Position numbers and translations under genes: made by a program. A DNA stretch of 35,414 nucleotides from Nemertoderma westbladi. Taxonomy: Eukaryota > Xenacoelomorpha > Nemertodermatida > Nemertodermatidae. Shown here piece after piece: positions 1 through 14,514 of this stretch (position 1 is its first letter; the number at the start of each line of letters is the position of its first letter). The DNA lies in the NCBI GenBank assembly GCA_032718475.1, contig JAUCBJ010003533.1, forward strand, positions 1 through 35,414. The letters are read 5' to 3'. Under the pieces are notes generated by a model that worked only from the letters and a program-made list of their open reading frames with translations, was not told the DNA's origin and did no database searches.

Positions 1-3000
1 CATAATAGACAGTGGGTGGTTGTCTGTAAGGTAAACACATACCATAATAGACAGTGGGTGGTTGTCTGTAAGGTAAACACATACCATAATAGACAGTGGG
101 TGGTTGTCTGTAAGGTAAACACATACCATAATAGACAGTGGGTGGTTGTCTGTAAGGTAAACACATACCATAATAGACAGTGGGTGGTTGTCTGTAAGGT
201 AAACACATACCATAATAGACAGTGGGTGGTTGTCTGTAAGGTAAACACATACCATAATAGACAGTGGGTGGTTGTCTGTAAGGCTAAACACATACCATAA
301 TAGACAGTGGGTGGTTGTCTGTAAGGTAAACACATACCATAATAGACAGTGGGTGGTTGTCTGTAAGGTAAACACATACCATAATAGACAGTGGGTGGTT
401 GTCTGTAAGCTAAACACATACCATAATAGACAGTGGGTGGTTGTCTGTAAGGTAAACACATACCATAATAGACAGTGGGTGGTTGTCTGTAAGGTAAACA
501 CATACCATAATAGACAGTGGGTGGTTGTCTGTAAGGTAAACACATACCATAATAGACAGTGGGTGGTTGTCTGTAAGGTAAACACATACCATAATAGACA
601 GTGGGTGGTTGTCTGTAAGGCTAAACACATACCATAATAGACAGTGGGTGGTTGTCTGTAAGGTAAACACATACCATAATAGACAGTGGGTGGTTGTCTG
701 TAAGGTAAACACATACCATAATATAGACAGTGGGTGGTTGTCTGTAAGGTAAACACATACCATAATAGACAGTGGGTGGTTGTCTGTAAGGTAAACACAT
801 ACCATAATAGACAGTGGGTGGTTGTCTGTAAGGTAAACACATACCATAATAGACAGTGGGTGGTTGTCTGTAAGGTAAACACATACCATAATAGACAGTG
901 GGTGGTTGTCTGTAAGGCTAAACACATACCATAATAGACAGTGGGTGGTTGTCTGTAAGGTAAACACATACCATAATAGACAGTGGGTGGTTGTCTGTAA
1001 GCTAAACACATACCATAATAGACAGTGGGTGGTTGTCTGTAAGGTAAACACATACCATAATAGACAGTGGGTGGTTGTCTGTAAGGTAAACACATACCAT
1101 AATAGACAGTGGGTGGTTGTCTGTAAGGTAAACACATACCATAATAGACAGTGGGTGGTTGTCTGTAAGGTAAACACATACCATAATAGACAGTGGGTGG
1201 TTGTCTGTAAGGTAAACACATACCATAATAGACAGTGGGTGGTTGTCTGTAAGGTAAACACATACCATAATAGACAGTGGGTGGTTGTCTGTAAGGTAAA
1301 CACATACCATAATAGACAGTGGGTGGTTGTCTGTAAGCTAAACACATACCATAATAGACAGTGGGTGGTTGTCTGTAAGGTAAACACATACCATAATAGA
1401 CAGTGGGTGGTTGTCTGTAAGGCTAAACACATACCATAATAGACAGTGGGTGGTTGTCTGTAAGGTAAACACATACCATAATAGACAGTGGGTGGTTGTC
1501 TGTAAGGTAAACACATACCATAATAGACAGTGGGTGGTTGTCTGTAAGGCTAAACACATACCATAATAGACAGTGGGTGGTTGTCTGTAAGCTAAACACA
1601 TACCATAATAGACAGTGGGTGGTTGTCTGTAAGGTAAACACATACCATAATAGACAGTGGGTGGTTGTCTGTAAGGTAAACACATACCATAATAGACAGT
1701 GGGTGGTTGTCTGTAAGGTAAACACATACCATAATAGACAGTGGGTGGTTGTCTGTAAGGTAAACACATACCATAATAGACAGTGGGTGGTTGTCTGTAA
1801 GCTAAACACATACCATAATAGACAGTGGGTGGTTGTCTGTAAGGTAAACACATACCATAATAGACAGTGGGTGGTTGTCTGTAAGGTAAACACATACCAT
1901 AATAGACAGTGGGTGGTTGTCTGTAAGCTAAACACATACCATAATAGACAGTGGGTGGTTGTCTGTAAGCTAAACACATACCATAATAGACAGTGGGTGG
2001 TTGTCTGTAAGGTAAACACATACCATAATAGACAGTGGGTGGTTGTCTGTAAGCTAAACACATACCATAATAGACAGTGGGTGGTTGTCTGTAAGGTAAA
2101 CACATACCATAATAGACAGTGGGTGGTTGTCTGTAAGGTAAACACATACCATAATAGACAGTGGGTGGTTGTCTGTAAGCTAAACACATACCATAATTAG
2201 ACAGTGGGTGGTTGTCTGTAAGCTAAACACATACCATAATAGACAGTGGGTGGTTGTCTGTAAGGTAAACACATACCATAATAGACAGTGGGTGGTTGTC
2301 TGTAAGGTAAACACATACCATAATAGACAGTGGGTGGTTGTCTGTAAGGCTAAACACATACCATAATAGACAGTGGGTGGTTGTCTGTAAGGTAAACACA
2401 TACCATAATAGACAGTGGGTGGTTGTCTGTAAGGTAAACACATACCATAATAGACAGTGGGTGGTTGTCTGTAAGGTAAACACATACCATAATAGACAGT
2501 GGGTGGTTGTCTGTAAGGTAAACACATACCATAATAGACAGTGGGTGGTTGTCTGTAAGGTAAACACATACCATAATAGACAGTGGGTGGTTGTCTGTAA
2601 GGCTAAACACATACCATAATAGACAGTGGGTGGTTGTCTGTAAGCTAAACACATACCATAATAGACAGTGGGTGGTTGTCTGTAAGGTAAACACATACCA
2701 TAATAGACAGTGGGTGGTTGTCTGTAAGCTAAACACATACCATAATAGACAGTGGGTGGTTGTCTGTAAGGTAAACACATACCATAATAGACAGTGGGTG
2801 GTTGTCTGTAAGGTAAACACATACCATAATAGACAGTGGGTGGTTGTCTGTAAGGTAAACACATACCATAATAGACAGTGGGTGGTTGTCTGTAAGGTAA
2901 ACACATACCATAATAGACAGTGGGTGGTTGTCTGTAAGCTAAACACATACCATAATAGACAGTGGGTGGTTGTCTGTAAGGTAAACACATACCATAATAG

Positions 3001-6000
3001 ACAGTGGGTGGTTGTCTGTAAGGTAAACACATACCATAATAGACAGTGGGTGGTTGTCTGTAAGGTAAACACATACCATAATAGACAGTGGGTGGTTGTC
3101 TGTAAGGTAAACACATACCATAATAGACAGTGGGTGGTTGTCTGTAAGGTAAACACATACCATAATAGACAGTGGGTGGTTGTCTGTAAGGTAAACACAT
3201 ACCATAATAGACAGTGGGTGGTTGTCTGTAAGGTAAACACATACCATAATAGACAGTGGGTGGTTGTCTGTAAGGTAAACACATACCATAATAGACAGTG
3301 GGTGGTTGTCTGTAAGGTAAACACATACCATAATAGACAGTGGGTGGTTGTCTGTAAGGTAAACACATACCATAATAGACAGTGGGTGGTTGTCTGTAAG
3401 GTAAACACATACCATAATAGACAGTGGGTGGTTGTCTGTAAGGTAAACACATACCATAATAGACAGTGGGTGGTTGTCTGTAAGGTAAACACATACCATA
3501 ATAGACAGTGGGTGGTTGTCTGTAAGGTAAACACATACCATAATAGACAGTGGGTGGTTGTCTGTAAGGTAAACACATACCATAATAGACAGTGGGTGGT
3601 TGTCTGTAAGGTAAACACATACCATAATAGACAGTGGGTGGTTGTCTGTAAGGTAAACACATACCATAATAGACAGTGGGTGGTTGTCTGTAAGGTAAAC
3701 ACATACCATAATAGACAGTGGGTGGTTGTCTGTAAGGTAAACACATACCATAATAGACAGTGGGTGGTTGTCTGTAAGGTAAACACATACCATAATAGAC
3801 AGTGGGTGGTTGTCTGTAAGGTAAACACATACCATAATAGACAGTGGGTGGTTGTCTGTAAGGTAAACACATACCATAATAGACAGTGGGTGGTTGTCTG
3901 TAAGGTAAACACATACCATAATAGACAGTGGGTGGTTGTCTGTAAGGTAAACACATACCATAATAGACAGTGGGTGGTTGTCTGTAAGGTAAACACATAC
4001 CATAATAGACAGTGGGTGGTTGTCTGTAAGGTAAACACATACCATAATAGACAGTGGGTGGTTGTCTGTAAGGTAAACACATACCATAATAGACAGTGGG
4101 TGGTTGTCTGTAAGGTAAACACATACCATAATAGACAGTGGGTGGTTGTCTGTAAGGTAAACACATACCATAATAGACAGTGGGTGGTTGTCTGTAAGGT
4201 AAACACATACCATAATAGACAGTGGGTGGTTGTCTGTAAGGTAAACACATACCATAATAGACAGTGGGTGGTTGTCTGTAAGGCTAAACACATACCATAA
4301 TAGACAGTGGGTGGTTGTCTGTAAGGTAAACACATACCATAATAGACAGTGGGTGGTTGTCTGTAAGGTAAACACATACCATAATAGACAGTGGGTGGTT
4401 GTCTGTAAGCTAAACACATACCATAATAGACAGTGGGTGGTTGTCTGTAAGGTAAACACATACCATAATAGACAGTGGGTGGTTGTCTGTAAGGTAAACA
4501 CATACCATAATAGACAGTGGGTGGTTGTCTGTAAGGTAAACACATACCATAATAGACAGTGGGTGGTTGTCTGTAAGGTAAACACATACCATAATAGACA
4601 GTGGGTGGTTGTCTGTAAGGTAAACACATACCATAATAGACAGTGGGTGGTTGTCTGTAAGGTAAACACATACCATAATAGACAGTGGGTGGTTGTCTGT
4701 AAGGTAAACACATACCATAATAGACAGTGGGTGGTTGTCTGTAAGGTAAACACATACCATAATAGACAGTGGGTGGTTGTCTGTAAGGTAAACACATACC
4801 ATAATAGACAGTGGGTGGTTGTCTGTAAGGTAAACACATACCATAATAGACAGTGGGTGGTTGTCTGTAAGGTAAACACATACCATAATAGACAGTGGGT
4901 GGTTGTCTGTAAGGTAAACACATACCATAATAGACAGTGGGTGGTTGTCTGTAAGGTAAACACATACCATAATAGACAGTGGGTGGTTGTCTGTAAGGTA
5001 AACACATACCATAATAGACAGTGGGTGGTTGTCTGTAAGGTAAACACATACCATAATAGACAGTGGGTGGTTGTCTGTAAGGTAAACACATACCATAATA
5101 GACAGTGGGTGGTTGTCTGTAAGGTAAACACATACCATAATAGACAGTGGGTGGTTGTCTGTAAGGTAAACACATACCATAATAGACAGTGGGTGGTTGT
5201 CTGTAAGGTAAACACATACCATAATAGACAGTGGGTGGTTGTCTGTAAGGTAAACACATACCATAATAGACAGTGGGTGGTTGTCTGTAAGGTAAACACA
5301 TACCATAATAGACAGTGGGTGGTTGTCTGTAAGGTAAACACATACCATAATAGACAGTGGGTGGTTGTCTGTAAGGTAAACACATACCATAATAGACAGT
5401 GGGTGGTTGTCTGTAAGGTAAACACATACCATAATAGACAGTGGGTGGTTGTCTGTAAGGTAAACACATACCATAATAGACAGTGGGTGGTTGTCTGTAA
5501 GGTAAACACATACCATAATAGACAGTGGGTGGTTGTCTGTAAGGTAAACACATACCATAATAGACAGTGGGTGGTTGTCTGTAAGGTAAACACATACCAT
5601 AATAGACAGTGGGTGGTTGTCTGTAAGGTAAACACATACCATAATAGACAGTGGGTGGTTGTCTGTAAGGTAAACACATACCATAATAGACAGTGGGTGG
5701 TTGTCTGTAAGGTAAACACATACCATAATAGACAGTGGGTGGTTGTCTGTAAGGTAAACACATACCATAATAGACAGTGGGTGGTTGTCTGTAAGGTAAA
5801 CACATACCATAATAGACAGTGGGTGGTTGTCTGTAAGGTAAACACATACCATAATAGACAGTGGGTGGTTGTCTGTAAGGTAAACACATACCATAATAGA
5901 CAGTGGGTGGTTGTCTGTAAGGTAAACACATACCATAATAGACAGTGGGTGGTTGTCTGTAAGGTAAACACATACCATAATAGACAGTGGGTGGTTGTCT

Positions 6001-9000
6001 GTAAGGTAAACACATACCATAATAGACAGTGGGTGGTTGTCTGTAAGGTAAACACATACCATAATAGACAGTGGGTGGTTGTCTGTAAGGTAAACACATA
6101 CCATAATAGACAGTGGGTGGTTGTCTGTAAGGTAAACACATACCATAATAGACAGTGGGTGGTTGTCTGTAAGGTAAACACATACCATAATAGACAGTGG
6201 GTGGTTGTCTGTAAGGTAAACACATACCATAATAGACAGTGGGTGGTTGTCTGTAAGGTAAACACATACCATAATAGACAGTGGGTGGTTGTCTGTAAGG
6301 TAAACACATACCATAATAGACAGTGGGTGGTTGTCTGTAAGGTAAACACATACCATAATAGACAGTGGGTGGTTGTCTGTAAGGTAAACACATACCATAA
6401 TAGACAGTGGGTGGTTGTCTGTAAGGTAAACACATACCATAATAGACAGTGGGTGGTTGTCTGTAAGGTAAACACATACCATAATAGACAGTGGGTGGTT
6501 GTCTGTAAGGTAAACACATACCATAATAGACAGTGGGTGGTTGTCTGTAAGGTAAACACATACCATAATAGACAGTGGGTGGTTGTCTGTAAGGTAAACA
6601 CATACCATAATAGACAGTGGGTGGTTGTCTGTAAGGTAAACACATACCATAATAGACAGTGGGTGGTTGTCTGTAAGCTAAACACATACCATAATAGACA
6701 GTGGGTGGTTGTCTGTAAGGTAAACACATACCATAATAGACAGTGGGTGGTTGTCTGTAAGGTAAACACATACCATAATAGACAGTGGGTGGTTGTCTGT
6801 AAGGTAAACACATACCATAATAGACAGTGGGTGGTTGTCTGTAAGCTAAACACATACCATAATAGACAGTGGGTGGTTGTCTGTAAGGTAAACACATACC
6901 ATAATAGACAGTGGGTGGTTGTCTGTAAGGTAAACACATACCATAATAGACAGTGGGTGGTTGTCTGTAAGCTAAACACATACCATAATAGACAGTGGGT
7001 GGTTGTCTGTAAGGTAAACACATACCATAATAGACAGTGGGTGGTTGTCTGTAAGGTAAACACATACCATAATAGACAGTGGGTGGTTGTCTGTAAGGTA
7101 AACACATACCATAATAGACAGTGGGTGGTTGTCTGTAAGGTAAACACATACCATAATAGACAGTGGGTGGTTGTCTGTAAGGTAAACACATACCATAATA
7201 GACAGTGGGTGGTTGTCTGTAAGCTAAACACATACCATAATAGACAGTGGGTGGTTGTCTGTAAGGTAAACACATACCATAATAGACAGTGGGTGGTTGT
7301 CTGTAAGGTAAACACATACCATAATAGACAGTGGGTGGTTGTCTGTAAGGTAAACACATACCATAATAGACAGTGGGTGGTTGTCTGTAAGGTAAACACA
7401 TACCATAATAGACAGTGGGTGGTTGTCTGTAAGGTAAACACATACCATAATAGACAGTGGGTGGTTGTCTGTAAGCTAAACACATACCATAATAGACAGT
7501 GGGTGGTTGTCTGTAAGGTAAACACATACCATAATAGACAGTGGGTGGTTGTCTGTAAGGTAAACACATACCATAATAGACAGTGGGTGGTTGTCTGTAA
7601 GCTAAACACATACCATAATAGACAGTGGGTGGTTGTCTGTAAGGTAAACACATACCATAATAGACAGTGGGTGGTTGTCTGTAAGGTAAACACATACCAT
7701 AATAGACAGTGGGTGGTTGTCTGTAAGGTAAACACATACCATAATAGACAGTGGGTGGTTGTCTGTAAGCTAAACACATACCATAATAGACAGTGGGTGG
7801 TTGTCTGTAAGGTAAACACATACCATAATAGACAGTGGGTGGTTGTCTGTAAGGTAAACACATACCATAATAGACAGTGGGTGGTTGTCTGTAAGGTAAA
7901 CACATACCATAATAGACAGTGGGTGGTTGTCTGTAAGGTAAACACATACCATAATAGACAGTGGGTGGTTGTCTGTAAGGTAAACACATACCATAATAGA
8001 CAGTGGGTGGTTGTCTGTAAGGTAAACACATACCATAATAGACAGTGGGTGGTTGTCTGTAAGGTAAACACATACCATAATAGACAGTGGGTGGTTGTCT
8101 GTAAGGTAAACACATACCATAATAGACAGTGGGTGGTTGTCTGTAAGGTAAACACATACCATAATAGACAGTGGGTGGTTGTCTGTAAGGTAAACACATA
8201 CCATAATAGACAGTGGGTGGTTGTCTGTAAGGTAAACACATACCATAATAGACAGTGGGTGGTTGTCTGTAAGGTAAACACATACCATAATAGACAGTGG
8301 GTGGTTGTCTGTAAGGTAAACACATACCATAATAGACAGTGGGTGGTTGTCTGTAAGGTAAACACATACCATAATAGACAGTGGGTGGTTGTCTGTAAGG
8401 TAAACACATACCATAATAGACAGTGGGTGGTTGTCTGTAAGGTAAACACATACCATAATAGACAGTGGGTGGTTGTCTGTAAGCTAAACACATACCATAA
8501 TAGACAGTGGGTGGTTGTCTGTAAGGTAAACACATACCATAATAGACAGTGGGTGGTTGTCTGTAAGGTAAACACATACCATAATAGACAGTGGGTGGTT
8601 GTCTGTAAGGTAAACACATACCATAATAGACAGTGGGTGGTTGTCTGTAAGGTAAACACATACCATAATAGACAGTGGGTGGTTGTCTGTAAGGTAAACA
8701 CATACCATAATAGACAGTGGGTGGTTGTCTGTAAGGTAAACACATACCATAATAGACAGTGGGTGGTTGTCTGTAAGGTAAACACATACCATAATAGACA
8801 GTGGGTGGTTGTCTGTAAGGTAAACACATACCATAATAGACAGTGGGTGGTTGTCTGTAAGGTAAACACATACCATAATAGACAGTGGGTGGTTGTCTGT
8901 AAGGTAAACACATACCATAATAGACAGTGGGTGGTTGTCTGTAAGGTAAACACATACCATAATAGACAGTGGGTGGTTGTCTGTAAGGTAAACACATACC

Positions 9001-12000
9001 ATAATAGACAGTGGGTGGTTGTCTGTAAGGTAAACACATACCATAATAGACAGTGGGTGGTTGTCTGTAAGGTAAACACATACCATAATAGACAGTGGGT
9101 GGTTGTCTGTAAGGTAAACACATACCATAATAGACAGTGGGTGGTTGTCTGTAAGGTAAACACATACCATAATAGACAGTGGGTGGTTGTCTGTAAGGTA
9201 AACACATACCATAATAGACAGTGGGTGGTTGTCTGTAAGGTAAACACATACCATAATAGACAGTGGGTGGTTGTCTGTAAGGTAAACACATACCATAATA
9301 GACAGTGGGTGGTTGTCTGTAAGGTAAACACATACCATAATAGACAGTGGGTGGTTGTCTGTAAGGTAAACACATACCATAATAGACAGTGGGTGGTTGT
9401 CTGTAAGGTAAACACATACCATAATAGACAGTGGGTGGTTGTCTGTAAGGTAAACACATACCATAATAGACAGTGGGTGGTTGTCTGTAAGGTAAACACA
9501 TACCATAATAGACAGTGGGTGGTTGTCTGTAAGGTAAACACATACCATAATAGACAGTGGGTGGTTGTCTGTAAGGTAAACACATACCATAATAGACAGT
9601 GGGTGGTTGTCTGTAAGCTAAACACATACCATAATAGACAGTGGGTGGTTGTCTGTAAGGTAAACACATACCATAATAGACAGTGGGTGGTTGTCTGTAA
9701 GGTAAACACATACCATAATAGACAGTGGGTGGTTGTCTGTAAGGTAAACACATACCATAATAGACAGTGGGTGGTTGTCTGTAAGGTAAACACATACCAT
9801 AATAGACAGTGGGTGGTTGTCTGTAAGGTAAACACATACCATAATAGACAGTGGGTGGTTGTCTGTAAGGTAAACACATACCATAATAGACAGTGGGTGG
9901 TTGTCTGTAAGGTAAACACATACCATAATAGACAGTGGGTGGTTGTCTGTAAGGTAAACACATACCATAATAGACAGTGGGTGGTTGTCTGTAAGGTAAA
10001 CACATACCATAATAGACAGTGGGTGGTTGTCTGTAAGGTAAACACATACCATAATAGACAGTGGGTGGTTGTCTGTAAGGTAAACACATACCATAATAGA
10101 CAGTGGGTGGTTGTCTGTAAGGTAAACACATACCATAATAGACAGTGGGTGGTTGTCTGTAAGGTAAACACATACCATAATAGACAGTGGGTGGTTGTCT
10201 GTAAGGTAAACACATACCATAATAGACAGTGGGTGGTTGTCTGTAAGGTAAACACATACCATAATAGACAGTGGGTGGTTGTCTGTAAGGTAAACACATA
10301 CCATAATAGACAGTGGGTGGTTGTCTGTAAGGTAAACACATACCATAATAGACAGTGGGTGGTTGTCTGTAAGGTAAACACATACCATAATAGACAGTGG
10401 GTGGTTGTCTGTAAGGTAAACACATACCATAATAGACAGTGGGTGGTTGTCTGTAAGGTAAACACATACCATAATAGACAGTGGGTGGTTGTCTGTAAGG
10501 TAAACACATACCATAATAGACAGTGGGTGGTTGTCTGTAAGGTAAACACATACCATAATAGACAGTGGGTGGTTGTCTGTAAGGTAAACACATACCATAA
10601 TAGACAGTGGGTGGTTGTCTGTAAGGTAAACACATACCATAATAGACAGTGGGTGGTTGTCTGTAAGGTAAACACATACCATAATAGACAGTGGGTGGTT
10701 GTCTGTAAGGTAAACACATACCATAATAGACAGTGGGTGGTTGTCTGTAAGGTAAACACATACCATAATAGACAGTGGGTGGTTGTCTGTAAGGTAAACA
10801 CATACCATAATAGACAGTGGGTGGTTGTCTGTAAGGTAAACACATACCATAATAGACAGTGGGTGGTTGTCTGTAAGGTAAACACATACCATAATAGACA
10901 GTGGGTGGTTGTCTGTAAGGTAAACACATACCATAATAGACAGTGGGTGGTTGTCTGTAAGGTAAACACATACCATAATAGACAGTGGGTGGTTGTCTGT
11001 AAGGTAAACACATACCATAATAGACAGTGGGTGGTTGTCTGTAAGGTAAACACATACCATAATAGACAGTGGGTGGTTGTCTGTAAGGTAAACACATACC
11101 ATAATAGACAGTGGGTGGTTGTCTGTAAGGTAAACACATACCATAATAGACAGTGGGTGGTTGTCTGTAAGGTAAACACATACCATAATAGACAGTGGGT
11201 GGTTGTCTGTAAGGTAAACACATACCATAATAGACAGTGGGTGGTTGTCTGTAAGGTAAACACATACCATAATAGACAGTGGGTGGTTGTCTGTAAGGTA
11301 AACACATACCATAATAGACAGTGGGTGGTTGTCTGTAAGGTAAACACATACCATAATAGACAGTGGGTGGTTGTCTGTAAGGTAAACACATACCATAATA
11401 GACAGTGGGTGGTTGTCTGTAAGGTAAACACATACCATAATAGACAGTGGGTGGTTGTCTGTAAGGTAAACACATACCATAATAGACAGTGGGTGGTTGT
11501 CTGTAAGGTAAACACATACCATAATAGACAGTGGGTGGTTGTCTGTAAGGTAAACACATACCATAATAGACAGTGGGTGGTTGTCTGTAAGGTAAACACA
11601 TACCATAATAGACAGTGGGTGGTTGTCTGTAAGGTAAACACATACCATAATAGACAGTGGGTGGTTGTCTGTAAGGTAAACACATACCATAATAGACAGT
11701 GGGTGGTTGTCTGTAAGGTAAACACATACCATAATAGACAGTGGGTGGTTGTCTGTAAGGTAAACACATACCATAATAGACAGTGGGTGGTTGTCTGTAA
11801 GGTAAACACATACCATAATAGACAGTGGGTGGTTGTCTGTAAGGTAAACACATACCATAATAGACAGTGGGTGGTTGTCTGTAAGGTAAACACATACCAT
11901 AATAGACAGTGGGTGGTTGTCTGTAAGGTAAACACATACCATAATAGACAGTGGGTGGTTGTCTGTAAGGTAAACACATACCATAATAGACAGTGGGTGG

Positions 12001-14146
12001 TTGTCTGTAAGGTAAACACATACCATAATAGACAGTGGGTGGTTGTCTGTAAGGTAAACACATACCATAATAGACAGTGGGTGGTTGTCTGTAAGGTAAA
12101 CACATACCATAATAGACAGTGGGTGGTTGTCTGTAAGGTAAACACATACCATAATAGACAGTGGGTGGTTGTCTGTAAGGTAAACACATACCATAATAGA
12201 CAGTGGGTGGTTGTCTGTAAGGTAAACACATACCATAATAGACAGTGGGTGGTTGTCTGTAAGGTAAACACATACCATAATAGACAGTGGGTGGTTGTCT
12301 GTAAGGTAAACACATACCATAATAGACAGTGGGTGGTTGTCTGTAAGGTAAACACATACCATAATAGACAGTGGGTGGTTGTCTGTAAGGTAAACACATA
12401 CCATAATAGACAGTGGGTGGTTGTCTGTAAGGTAAACACATACCATAATAGACAGTGGGTGGTTGTCTGTAAGGTAAACACATACCATAATAGACAGTGG
12501 GTGGTTGTCTGTAAGGTAAACACATACCATAATAGACAGTGGGTGGTTGTCTGTAAGGTAAACACATACCATAATAGACAGTGGGTGGTTGTCTGTAAGG
12601 TAAACACATACCATAATAGACAGTGGGTGGTTGTCTGTAAGCTAAACACATACCATAATAGACAGTGGGTGGTTGTCTGTAAGGTAAACACATACCATAA
12701 TAGACAGTGGGTGGTTGTCTGTAAGGTAAACACATACCATAATAGACAGTGGGTGGTTGTCTGTAAGGTAAACACATACCATAATAGACAGTGGGTGGTT
12801 GTCTGTAAGGTAAACACATACCATAATAGACAGTGGGTGGTTGTCTGTAAGGTAAACACATACCATAATAGACAGTGGGTGGTTGTCTGTAAGGTAAACA
12901 CATACCATAATAGACAGTGGGTGGTTGTCTGTAAGGTAAACACATACCATAATAGACAGTGGGTGGTTGTCTGTAAGCTAAACACATACCATAATAGACA
13001 GTGGGTGGTTGTCTGTAAGGTAAACACATACCATAATAGACAGTGGGTGGTTGTCTGTAAGGTAAACACATACCATAATAGACAGTGGGTGGTTGTCTGT
13101 AAGCTAAACACATACCATAATAGACAGTGGGTGGTTGTCTGTAAGGTAAACACATACCATAATAGACAGTGGGTGGTTGTCTGTAAGGTAAACACATACC
13201 ATAATAGACAGTGGGTGGTTGTCTGTAAGGTAAACACATACCATAATAGACAGTGGGTGGTTGTCTGTAAGGTAAACACATACCATAATAGACAGTGGGT
13301 GGTTGTCTGTAAGGTAAACACATACCATAATAGACAGTGGGTGGTTGTCTGTAAGGTAAACACATACCATAATAGACAGTGGGTGGTTGTCTGTAAGGTA
13401 AACACATACCATAATAGACAGTGGGTGGTTGTCTGTAAGGTAAACACATACCATAATAGACAGTGGGTGGTTGTCTGTAAGGTAAACACATACCATAATA
13501 GACAGTGGGTGGTTGTCTGTAAGGTAAACACATACCATAATAGACAGTGGGTGGTTGTCTGTAAGGTAAACACATACCATAATAGACAGTGGGTGGTTGT
13601 CTGTAAGGTAAACACATACCATAATAGACAGTGGGTGGTTGTCTGTAAGGTAAACACATACCATAATAGACAGTGGGTGGTTGTCTGTAAGGTAAACACA
13701 TACCATAATAGACAGTGGGTGGTTGTCTGTAAGCTAAACACATACCATAATAGACAGTGGGTGGTTGTCTGTAAGGTAAACACATACCATAATAGACAGT
13801 AGGTGGTTGTCTGTAAGGTAAACACATACCATAATAGACAGTGGGTGGTTGTCTGTAAGGTAAACACATACCATAATAGACAGTGGGTGGTTGTCTGTAA
13901 GGTAAACACATACCATAATAGACAGTGGGTGGTTGTCTGTAAGGTAAACACATACCATAATAGACAATGGGTGGTTGTCTGTAAGGTAAACACATACCAT
14001 AATAGACAGTGGGTGGTTGTCTGTAAGCTAAACACATACCATAATAGACAGTGGGTGGTTGTCTGTAAGCTAAACACATACCATAATAGACAGTGGGTGG
14101 TTGTCTGTAAGGTAAACACATACCATAATAGACAGTGGGTGGTTGT
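1..14146. repeat. 42-bp minisatellite, about 336 copies, containing exon tail and splice donor
   Basis: The unit repeats head to tail from the left window edge into the TRPA exon at 14124-14146. On the minus strand each unit is 23 bases identical to the exon end (ACAACC... to ...CTATTATG), then GTATGT and 13 more intron bases ending in TTACAG. Units are nearly identical. The common variant is GTAAG+C for GTAAG+G on the plus strand, which makes TAG in one minus frame. 43-bp units with an inserted C occur near 282, 619, 917, 1421, 1549, 2348, 2602 and 4282 only. Single odd units lie at 721 (+2), about 2197 (+1), 13801 and 13966 (substitutions). Two stretches of 54 and 72 units separate successive C variants. 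The 4-kb and 3.9-kaa open frames here are artefacts of stop-free units. Confidence 0.97.
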
Positions 14147-14514
14147 TTTTGAGTTCATCACTATTTTTCGTGTAGAGGGCGGCGTCTCCTATAAGATGGT
14201 GATCATCGTCGAAAACATTATCGAACGACATTATCTGGGACATCCCGTCAGATGAGCCACTGTCTCCCTTCACTGGGTTCCTGTACATATCCTCCAAAAA
14301 CTCGTAGTTAAAAGTAATCGCGTAGTCTGGGTCCTCCGAAGACAAACCGTTGTCACGCGTGCATTGGTTGAAGGCCTCCTTGGCAACTTCAGGCATCTTT
14401 TTGATGAGTTTCCGGATTGGGGTGGTTATCTTGTTGGTATGCGATTTGTATCGAGTTATGTTCATTAGGGCCTCCCTCCACTTATCGGATGAAATTATTG
14501 CCATGGCAACTTCA
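14124..14514 (-). CDS. TRPA: TRPA-like exon: end of ankyrin domain and TRPA linker
   Basis: Acceptor GTTATAACAG|TGAAG opens a 391-bp exon that ends at ATTATG|GTATGT in phase 0. It encodes the last ankyrin-like helix (SSDKWREALMN), the linker motifs TPIRKLIKKMPEVAKEAF and DYAITFNYEFLED, and an acidic, serine- and glycine-rich stretch (GDSGSSDGM, NVFDDDHH) more variable than the rest. It ends NNHPLSIM, which should lead into the pre-S1 region in the next exon. The last 23 bases (14124-14146) are also the exon-derived part of the 42-bp satellite. Reading through the first donor gives one in-frame 14-codon unit to a second identical donor; TAG then occurs at 14072-14070. Confidence 0.87.

Noticed and set aside
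1-14146. Centromeric or telomeric satellite
   Set aside because: The array is anchored in an exon end of a single gene and shares exon sequence. Nothing indicates a chromosomal structural role.
2350-14161. Giant open frames of more than 3,700 codons on the minus strand, and 4272-13802 on the plus strand
   Set aside because: They are translations of a 42-bp tandem repeat whose length is a multiple of three and which lacks stops. All three minus-strand frames are open, and the array is intronic to the TRPA gene.
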